DNA from: Leifsonia xyli subsp. xyli str. CTCB07
Lineage (GTDB): Bacteria; Actinomycetota; Actinomycetes; Actinomycetales; Microbacteriaceae
Reading direction: 5' to 3'
NCBI RefSeq assembly: GCF_000007665.1
Contig: NC_006087.1
Coordinates: forward strand, 558,001-622,000
Length of the DNA stretch: 64,000 bases
The stretch's first letter is position 1. Each line of letters opens with the position of its first letter. A program made the position numbers and the translations under genes. Below are positions 55,356 to 64,000 of this stretch, piece by piece. The notes below the pieces were generated by a model. That model had not been told where the DNA came from, did no database searches, and saw only the letters and a list, made by a program, of their open reading frames with translations.

Positions 55356-56618
55356 GTGGAAGCCAGGAGGGGGAGGCGGGAGTGGACGCGCCGCGGTCGA
55401 GGCGCCGCTGTGTGCGCACCGCCGCGATGGCCTGGACGAGGAGAACCGTGGCCTCCGCGCAGAACTGCCCGAGGAGCGCGCCGAGGGTGCCGCCGAGCGC
55501 GGCGCCGGCGAGGATCAGGGGGAGGCCGACCAGGGCTCCGGCGGCCGCGGACCAGGCGAGCGCATCCAGCCGCCCCGGGGTCACGAGGAGGATCTGCCCG
55601 CAGGACATGCTGACGAAGATCACGGCGAGCGTGCCCCCTGCGATGGCGGCGAGCGGGGTGGGGATGTGGACGACACCGGCGAACACGACCTCCGCGACGA
55701 GTGGGGCGACGACGGTGAAGCTGGCCCCGGCGACGAGGCCGACGACCACGTTCGTCAGGACAGCCCGGCGGGGCCGGCGCAGGCGCTCGGCCCGCGTCGT
55801 CGCTTTGCCGACCCAGCCTTTGAGGGCGAAGTGAACGGTCCCGATGACCTGCTGCGCCATCCTCAGCAGCCGGTTCATCGCGGCGTACGACGCGGTTGCC
55901 TGCGGTGCGACGAGGGCGACCGCGGCGGTGCCGAAGCTGATGTAGAAGCTGGAGAAGACGCGCGTCGTCAACGCCATCGACTGGCAGCGGATGAGGAACA
56001 CGACCCGCCGCGGCGACAACCGCAGGAAGTCCGCCCGCCGGACCCCGAGCGTGCGCATCGCCAGAGCCGGGCTCAGCAGCCCCGCCACGAGCAGGGCGAT
56101 GCCGTAGATGATCAGCGGCGCTCCGGCGAGCAGCGCCAGCGCGGCGGCCAGCACTGCGGCCGTGCGGGGGATGGCTTCTTGGATCAGGATGCGGCGGGGC
56201 TGGGCGATGCCGACGAAGACCCAGGCCGCGCTGATCGAGCCGCCGGCGGCGACGGCGACCACGGCAGCGGTGAGGTTCTGGGCCGGGGCGAGCAGGAAGG
56301 CGGCGATGGCGGCGGCGATGAGCGCGGGGACGGCCACCAGCATTTGCGTGGTCAGTCCGGCCGCGTAGGTCTGGGCGATGTTGCGGCGGGCCTGGCGGGC
56401 GACGCGCTGGGTGCCGGAGATCCCCAGCCGAGTTCGACGAGCACGCCCGCGGCGCCGCCGAGCGACTGGCCGATGGCGATCGCGGCCCAGCCTTCGGCCC
56501 CGGCGGTGTGGGCGATGGCGGGCAGCGCGAGCAGAGGGCTCACAGCGTTGAGCAGGGGGATGCCAAGGTATCCGCCGAGAAGGCGGGCTCCGCGGCTGAG
56601 CTGGGTGCGTCGGGTCAT
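55356..56618 (-). pseudogene. Polysaccharide flippase (Wzx/MATE-like), frameshifted
   Basis: ATG 56618 begins TRRTQLSRGARLLGGYLGIP, with the first TMs up to LVELGWG. There one G seems to be missing near 56428, and the protein continues in the next frame (SGTQRVARQARRNIAQTYAAG). About ten more TMs follow (for example LVAVPALIAAAIAAFLLAP; LIIYGIALLVAGLLSPALAM; LPLILAGAALGGTLGALLG). The topology is that of polysaccharide-biosynthesis exporters. The 3' end is unclear because the frame runs on into the downstream asparagine-synthase-like gene. Both genes belong to a lost surface-polymer locus. Confidence 0.7.
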
Positions 56619-56897
56619 CGTCGTTTGCCGGGGTCGGGATCGGTGGGTTCACGGGTAGTGGGCACACTATTCAACCACCTCGGCAGCGTGCCTCTTTCGG
56701 GGGTCGTTCTCGATGCGATTGGCGTCCCGGCGCGCCGGAACGATAGGGTTGTCGACATGCTTATCGTCGGTGCCTCCGTTCCGCGCCGACGCCTGCGCGA
56801 CCGCCGAAGCTAGGCGGCGCTCGGGCGACCTCTCGGGTCGGACGCGGGCGTTGCCGTCCCCGAGGTCCCCTGTCGTCCACTTCACCAAGGAACAAGC

Positions 56898-57941
56898 ATG
56901 ACTTTCTCGGTCGCCGTCGCCGGCGCTTCCGGGTACGCGGGCGGGGAGCTGCTGCGCATCCTCGCCGATCACCCCGATTTCGACATCCGCACCGTGACCG
57001 CCCACCAGAACGCCGGTCAGCCGCTCGCCGCCCACCAGCCGCATCTGCGCTCGCTGGCCGGCCTCACCCTCTCGGAGAGCACGGCGGAGAATCTGGCGGG
57101 GCACGATGTGGTCTTCCTCGCTCTCCCGCACGGGAAGTCGGGAGAGATCGCCACACAGCTGCCGGCGGACACTCTCGTGGTCGACTGCGGTGCGGACCAC
57201 CGGCTGGAAGACCCGGACGCCTGGGCGGCGTTCTACGGCGGCGAGCACTTCGGCTCGTGGGCCTACGGCGTCCCGGAGCTGCCGGTCGGCGCGGGGAGGC
57301 AGCGCGAGCGCCTCGCCGGGGCCAAGCGGATCGCGGCGCCGGGGTGCAATGCGAGCGCGGTGTCGCTGGCGCTCGCCCCCGGCATCCACGCTGGGCTGAT
57401 CGAGGACGCCGATATCGTCTCCGTGCTCGCCGTCGGGCCCTCGGGCGCGGGCAAAGCGTTGAAGACGATGTACCTCGCGAGCGAGATCCTCGGTTCGGCG
57501 AACCCGTACGCGGTCGGCGGGACGCACCGGCACATCCCGGAGATCCAGCAGAGCTTGCGGAAGGCGGGCGCGCTGTCGCCGACGATCTCGTTCATACCGG
57601 TCCTGGTGCCGATGTCCCGCGGAATCCTGGCGACCTCCACCGCCCGCGTGAAACCGGGCGTCAGCGCTGCGCAGGTGCAGGCTGCGTGGGAGGAGACGTA
57701 CGCGGGAGAGCCGTTCGTGCAGGTGCTGCCGGCGGGGAGCGTTCCGCGCACCTCGGATGTGCTCGGCGCCAACACGGCTTTGATCGGAGTCGCACTGGAT
57801 GCGGCTGCCGGCAGGGTCGTCGCGGTGCTCGCGATCGACAATCTGTACAAGGGAACCGCCGGGGCGGCCATCCAGTCCGCCAACATCGCCCTCGGCCTCG
57901 CCGAGACCGCCGGCCTGAGCGTGAATGGAGTCGCCCCGTGA
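56898..57941 (+). CDS. argC: N-acetyl-gamma-glutamyl-phosphate reductase
   Basis: Third step of arginine synthesis. The Rossmann start [22 protein letters not shown] and the catalytic Cys in [16 protein letters not shown] are clear, as are VGPSGAGK and [11 protein letters not shown]. Length is 347 residues. ATG 56898 follows a ribosome site (aaggaac). The stop overlaps the argJ start. The 279 bases upstream show no gene and no obvious ArgR box. Confidence 0.95.
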   Translation: MTFSVAVAGASGYAGGELLRILADHPDFDIRTVTAHQNAGQPLAAHQPHLRSLAGLTLSESTAENLAGHDVVFLALPHGKSGEIATQLPADTLVVDCGADHRLEDPDAWAAFYGGEHFGSWAYGVPELPVGAGRQRERLAGAKRIAAPGCNASAVSLALAPGIHAGLIEDADIVSVLAVGPSGAGKALKTMYLASEILGSANPYAVGGTHRHIPEIQQSLRKAGALSPTISFIPVLVPMSRGILATSTARVKPGVSAAQVQAAWEETYAGEPFVQVLPAGSVPRTSDVLGANTALIGVALDAAAGRVVAVLAIDNLYKGTAGAAIQSANIALGLAETAGLSVNGVAP

Positions 57942-59092
57942 GCGTCACCGCTGCCCAGGGCTTCGCCGCAGCCGGTGTCGCCGCCGGTCTCAAGGCGAGC
58001 GGCGAGCGCGATCTGGCGCTCGTGCAGAACCTCGGGCCGCTGACCGCCGCGGCCGCCGTCTTCACCACGAACAGGTGCAAGGCGAACCCCGTGCTCTGGA
58101 GCGAGCAGGTCATCGCGGACGGCGTGGTCTCCTCGATCGTGCTCAACTCCGGAGGAGCGAACTGCTACACGGGGGCGGCGGGCTTCCAGGTCACGCACGC
58201 GACGGCCGAAGCGGTGGCCGCGGCGCTCGACGTCTCGGCGGGCGACGTTCTCGTCTGCTCGACCGGCCTCATCGGCGACCAGCTCGACCGCGCCAAGCTG
58301 ACGGCCGGGGTGGACGCCGCCACGGCTGCCCTCGCGACCGACGCCGGCCTCGGCGCGGCCGAGGCGATCATGACCACGGACACTCGGCCGAAGCAGGCCG
58401 AACAGCGCTCCAAAGCGGGCTGGACCGTCGGTGGGATGGCGAAGGGCGCCGGGATGCTGGCCCCCGGCCTCGCGACCATGCTCGTCGTGATCACCACGGA
58501 CGCCGTTCTCGGCTCCGCGCAGCTCGACAGCGCGCTCCGCGCCGCCACGCGCGTCACCTTCGACCGCCTCGACTCCGACGGCTGCATGTCCACGAACGAC
58601 ACGGTCGCCCTGCTCGGCTCCGGGGCCAGCGGCGTCGAGCCCGACCTCGACGAGTTCGCGCTCGCGCTCACCGAGGTCTGCCGCAATCTCGCGACGCAGT
58701 TGCAGGAAGACGCCGAGGGCGCCTCCCACGACATCACGATCGAGGTCGCGAACGCGCTCACCGAGGACGACGCGGTGACCGTCGGCCGCGCGGTGTCCCG
58801 CTCCAACCTCTTCAAGGCCGCCATCTTCGGCAACGATCCCAACTGGGGCCGCGTGCTCGCCGCGGTCGGCACGACCGACGCGGCTTTCGACCCCTACCGC
58901 ATCGACGTCGCGATCAACGGCGTCCAGGTGTGCGCTGCGGGGGAGCCCGACCAGCCGCGCGACCTCGTCGACCTCGCCCCGCGCGCCGTGTGCGTCCGCA
59001 TCGATTTGCACGCCGGGGACGAGGGCGCGAGCATCCTGACCAATGACCTGACCCACGACTATGTCCACGAGAACAGTGCCTACTCCAGCTGA
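57938..59092 (+). CDS. argJ: Bifunctional glutamate N-acetyltransferase/amino-acid acetyltransferase
   Basis: ArgJ recycles the acetyl group between ornithine and glutamate. The self-cleaving precursor site lies in [21 protein letters not shown]; most homologues have ...APNMATML at this point, with the nucleophile Thr within [21 protein letters not shown] and [15 protein letters not shown] are family blocks. Length is 384 residues. GTG 57938 overlaps the argC stop by four bases. Confidence 0.94.
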   Translation: MSVTAAQGFAAAGVAAGLKASGERDLALVQNLGPLTAAAAVFTTNRCKANPVLWSEQVIADGVVSSIVLNSGGANCYTGAAGFQVTHATAEAVAAALDVSAGDVLVCSTGLIGDQLDRAKLTAGVDAATAALATDAGLGAAEAIMTTDTRPKQAEQRSKAGWTVGGMAKGAGMLAPGLATMLVVITTDAVLGSAQLDSALRAATRVTFDRLDSDGCMSTNDTVALLGSGASGVEPDLDEFALALTEVCRNLATQLQEDAEGASHDITIEVANALTEDDAVTVGRAVSRSNLFKAAIFGNDPNWGRVLAAVGTTDAAFDPYRIDVAINGVQVCAAGEPDQPRDLVDLAPRAVCVRIDLHAGDEGASILTNDLTHDYVHENSAYSS

Positions 59093-59093
59093 G

Positions 59094-60002
59094 ATGACGA
59101 CAGAAGACACCTTCGAGACGGCCGAGCGCGCCGCCGCCATCGCCAAGGCCGCCGCCCTCATCGAGTCGCTCCCGTGGCTCAAGACCTTCCACGACCGGAT
59201 CATCGTGGTGAAGTTCGGCGGCAATGCGATGGTGAGCGAGGAGCTTCAGCGCACTTTCGCCGAGGATATGGTCTACCTCCGCTACGCCGGTCTGCTCCCG
59301 GTCATCGTCCACGGCGGCGGTCCGCAGATCTCCGCGATGCTCGACCGGCTCGGTATCCAGAGCGAGTTCCGCGGCGGCTACCGCGTGACCACGCCCGAGG
59401 CGATGGAGGTGGTGCGCATGGTGCTCACCGGCCAGATCAACCGCGACATCGTGGCCGCCATCAATAAGCATGGCCCCCTCGCGGCCGGGCTCTCCGGCGA
59501 AGACGCCGCGCTGTTCCAGGGCCGCAAGCGCGGCGCGGTGGTGGACGGTGAGGCGGTCGATCTCGGACTCGTCGGCGATGTGATCGGCGTGAACCCGGAG
59601 GCTGTGCTCGCCCAGATCGACGCCGGGCGCATCCCGGTCGTTTCCTCGATCGCCCCGGACATCGATGAGCCGGGGCAGTCCCTCAACGTCAACGCGGACG
59701 CCGCCGCCGCCGCCCTCGCCGTGGCGCTCCGCGCCGCGAAGCTGGTCATCCTGACCGACGTCGCCGGGCTGTACAGCGACTGGCCGAACCGGGACTCACT
59801 GCTGTCGAAGATCACCGCGCGGGAACTCCGCGAGCTGCTCCCGGGCCTGGAGTCGGGCATGATCCCGAAGATGGCAGCCTGTCTGGCGGCGGTCGACGGG
59901 GGCGTGGAGAAAGCCGAGATCATCGACGGGCGCATCGAGCACTCGATCCTGCTCGAAGTGTTCACACAGTCCGGGATCGGAACGGAGGTGGCGCCGGTAT
60001 GA
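59094..60002 (+). CDS. argB: Acetylglutamate kinase
   Basis: It phosphorylates N-acetylglutamate. Blocks: [76 protein letters not shown] and [21 protein letters not shown] 59094 directly follows the argJ stop and gives the usual N-terminus (302 residues). ATG 59061, inside argJ, is an alternative adding eleven residues. The stop overlaps argD. Confidence 0.94.
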   Translation: MTTEDTFETAERAAAIAKAAALIESLPWLKTFHDRIIVVKFGGNAMVSEELQRTFAEDMVYLRYAGLLPVIVHGGGPQISAMLDRLGIQSEFRGGYRVTTPEAMEVVRMVLTGQINRDIVAAINKHGPLAAGLSGEDAALFQGRKRGAVVDGEAVDLGLVGDVIGVNPEAVLAQIDAGRIPVVSSIAPDIDEPGQSLNVNADAAAAALAVALRAAKLVILTDVAGLYSDWPNRDSLLSKITARELRELLPGLESGMIPKMAACLAAVDGGVEKAEIIDGRIEHSILLEVFTQSGIGTEVAPV

Positions 60003-61210
60003 GCGGCGACCCGAACGGCCGTATCGACGGTGCAGAGTGGAAGCCGCGCTACGCCGAGGTCATGATGCGCACCCTTGCCATGCCGAAGCTCCTGCTCGAG
60101 CGCGGCCAGGGCTGCCGGGTGTGGGATGTGGACGGCAACGAGTACCTCGACTTCCTCGCCGGGATCGCGGTCAATTCGCTCGGCCACGCCCATCCCGCAC
60201 TGGTGGAGGCCGTGAGCAGCCAGGTGGCGACCCTCGCGCATGTCTCCAACTACTTCTCGACGGCCCCGCAGTTGGAGCTCGCCGAGCGGCTGCGGGCGAT
60301 CACCGGCGCGGGGGAGCAGGGCCGCGTCCTGTTCGCCAACTCCGGGGCCGAGGCGAACGAAGCGGCTTTCAAGCTGGCCCGCCTGAACCGCGGACCGCAC
60401 GGCGTCCGCACGCGGGTTCTCGCCCTGCGCGGCGCGTTCCACGGTCGCACGATGGGCGCGCTCGCGCTCACCGGCAAGCCGCCGATGCGCGAAGCGTTCG
60501 AACCGCTGCCGGGCGGGGTGGAGCACATCGACTCGACCATCGACGCGCTGGAGCACGCGATCGACGACCGGGTCGCGGCCCTCTTCGTCGAGCCGGTCAA
60601 AGGCGAGGCGGGTGTGCTCGCCCTGCCGGACGGGTTCCTGCGGCGCGCTCGCGAGCTCACCGAGCAGCACGGCGTCCTGCTCATCCTGGACGAGATCCAG
60701 ACCGGCGTCGGGCGAACCGGAGCCTGGTTCGCCTACCAGCACGAGGGCATCCTCCCGGACGCTGTGACGGTCGCGAAGGGCATCGCCGGCGGGATCCCGA
60801 TCGGCGCGCTCGTGACGTTCGGCTGGGCCTCCGACCTCTTCACGCAGGGACAGCACGGCTCCACCTTCGGCGGCAACCCGCTCGCGACAGCGGCGGGCAA
60901 CGCCGTGCTCGCCGAGATCGAGCGTGCGGGACTCGTGGAGAACGCGGCCCGCCGCGGCGGCGAGCTGCGGGCGATCATCCGCTCCTACGACTCCCCGCTG
61001 ATCGGAGAGGTGCGCGGCGCGGGGCTCCTCGTCGGCATCGGCCTGACCGGCGGCGAGGCGAACCGGCTGGCGGACGCCGCGCTCGCGCAGGGTCTCATCG
61101 TCAACGCCCCGAACGAGTCCAGCATCCGCCTCGCACCGCCGCTCATCGTGGGTGGTGCCGAGCTCGCCGAGTTCCGCGAGCGATTCGGCCGCGCTCTGGC
61201 CGCCCTCTAA
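59999..61210 (+). CDS. argD: Acetylornithine aminotransferase
   Basis: PLP enzyme of fold type I. Visible: [62 protein letters not shown], the Asp of [14 protein letters not shown] and the Schiff-base Lys in [17 protein letters not shown]. The 403-residue frame is intact. ATG 59999 overlaps the argB stop by four bases. Confidence 0.95.
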   Translation: MSGDPNGRIDGAEWKPRYAEVMMRTLAMPKLLLERGQGCRVWDVDGNEYLDFLAGIAVNSLGHAHPALVEAVSSQVATLAHVSNYFSTAPQLELAERLRAITGAGEQGRVLFANSGAEANEAAFKLARLNRGPHGVRTRVLALRGAFHGRTMGALALTGKPPMREAFEPLPGGVEHIDSTIDALEHAIDDRVAALFVEPVKGEAGVLALPDGFLRRARELTEQHGVLLILDEIQTGVGRTGAWFAYQHEGILPDAVTVAKGIAGGIPIGALVTFGWASDLFTQGQHGSTFGGNPLATAAGNAVLAEIERAGLVENAARRGGELRAIIRSYDSPLIGEVRGAGLLVGIGLTGGEANRLADAALAQGLIVNAPNESSIRLAPPLIVGGAELAEFRERFGRALAAL

Positions 61211-63629
<2,419 letters not shown>

Positions 63630-63630
<1 letters not shown>

Positions 63631-63740
63631 TGGCCTCGCGCCGCCCGGGGTGGGTCATCCCGCTCATCGTCGTCGTGTCCGCGGCGGTCATCGTGGCCGG
63701 CCTCGTCGCGACTGTCGCCGTCGGCGGCCGTGTCTTCTGA
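63630..63740 (+). CDS. Small single-pass membrane protein, 36 aa
   Basis: ATG 63630 overlaps the argH stop by one base. The product is a basic start (ASRRPGW), one hydrophobic segment ([23 protein letters not shown]) and a short end. Its tight packing between argH and the glycosylase gene suggests translation. No family recognised. Confidence 0.5.
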
Positions 63741-64000
63741 CGTGACCCTCGCCCAGCCCGGGCGCGACGCCTTCCTAGCGTCGTCGCTCGAGGTCGCCCC
63801 GCGTCTTCTCGGCGCCGTGCTGCGGCACGAGAGCGCCGAGGGCCCGGTCGCGCTGCGCATCACCGAAGTGGAGGCGTACACTGGCGAGGGCCTCGACCCG
63901 GGTTCGCACGCTTTCCGTGGCCCGACCAGGCGGAACGCTGCGATGTACGGCGAACCTGGCCGCCTGTACGCGTACTTCACCTACGGAATGCACGTCTGCG
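63730..64000 (+). CDS. DNA-3-methyladenine (alkyladenine) glycosylase, N-terminal part
   Basis: GTG 63730 ([18 protein letters not shown]) overlaps the previous gene by 11 bases; GTG 63742 is an alternative. The frame shows the Mpg/AAG family: [35 protein letters not shown] and [20 protein letters not shown] with the catalytic Glu and the DNA-intercalating Tyr region. It excises alkylated purines in base-excision repair. The gene runs off the right edge, about 90 residues seen. Confidence 0.88.
   Translation, partial: MSSDVTLAQPGRDAFLASSLEVAPRLLGAVLRHESAEGPVALRITEVEAYTGEGLDPGSHAFRGPTRRNAAMYGEPGRLYAYFTYGMHVC

Noticed and set aside
56713..56901. 62-codon plus-strand frame just before argC
   Set aside because: Basic, low-complexity product, overlaps the argC start and lacks a recognisable pattern; taken as leader sequence.

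Overview
The window is high-GC DNA (about two-thirds G+C) with GTG starts, overlapping start and stop codons, and gene orders typical of Actinobacteria: pyrG–nudix–xerD–parA–scpA–scpB–rluB–tyrA–cmk–der, pheS–pheT, argC–argJ–argB–argD–argF–argH and galU–rimJ–sepX. Protein character and the unusually heavy load of broken genes and insertion sequences fit a genome-reduced member of the Microbacteriaceae. Leifsonia xyli subsp. xyli, known for many pseudogenes, is the best guess. This is inference from content, not a database match.

Layout. 1–6.2 kb: decayed accessory DNA. It holds a truncated HTH gene, an IS21-type element (istB intact, istA frameshifted), an exo/endonuclease pseudogene, and a dead end-joining locus (LigD-type polymerase and ATP-dependent ligase, both broken). 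6.2–6.6 kb: an iron-box-preceded SIP-domain gene. 6.8–17.2 kb: two nearly identical 2,813-bp arms in inverted orientation (6779–9591 and 14429–17241). Each carries a frameshifted DUF1023-type alpha/beta hydrolase gene and an intact lipoprotein gene. They enclose broken redox genes, nadK and recN. 17.3–27.6 kb: the intact housekeeping operon from pyrG to der. 27.9–30.8 kb: tRNA-Pro, a terminator, an inactivated tyrosine integrase, an IS481-family element with a CTAG duplication, and an IS3 remnant, which together look like an eroded island.

31–36.3 kb: a dead sugar ABC transporter whose binding-protein gene is fused tail-to-tail to a truncated DUF4822 gene, an intact DsbA-like protein, and an isochorismatase remnant. 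36.3–45.6 kb: mostly healthy genes: NlpC/P60, a 1,251-aa helicase-like protein with degenerate ATPase motifs, mscL, FmdB, 5-FTHF cyclo-ligase, galU, rimJ, a SepX-like divisome protein and tRNA-Ala. 45.6–49.3 kb: an ArsR regulator with a broken partner enzyme, an IS30-type element, a histidine-kinase fragment and a small secreted protein. 49.4–53.9 kb: a TrmH-family methyltransferase and pheST. 53.9–56.6 kb: a dead flippase and asparagine-synthase-like pair. 56.9–63.6 kb: the arginine operon. The window ends in a small membrane protein gene and the start of an alkyladenine DNA glycosylase gene.

The core operons (NAD/DNA repair, CTP synthesis, chromosome segregation, aromatic amino acids, ribosome maturation, translation, arginine) are intact, while transport, surface polysaccharide, end-joining and mobile genes are mostly broken. 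Roughly twenty pseudogenes or remnants can be read directly. Several result from one-base changes in G or C runs, so sequencing error cannot be excluded for each one. The most unusual items are the large inverted repeat carrying a hydrolase/lipoprotein cassette and the helicase-like protein lacking its Walker lysine and acidic residue.
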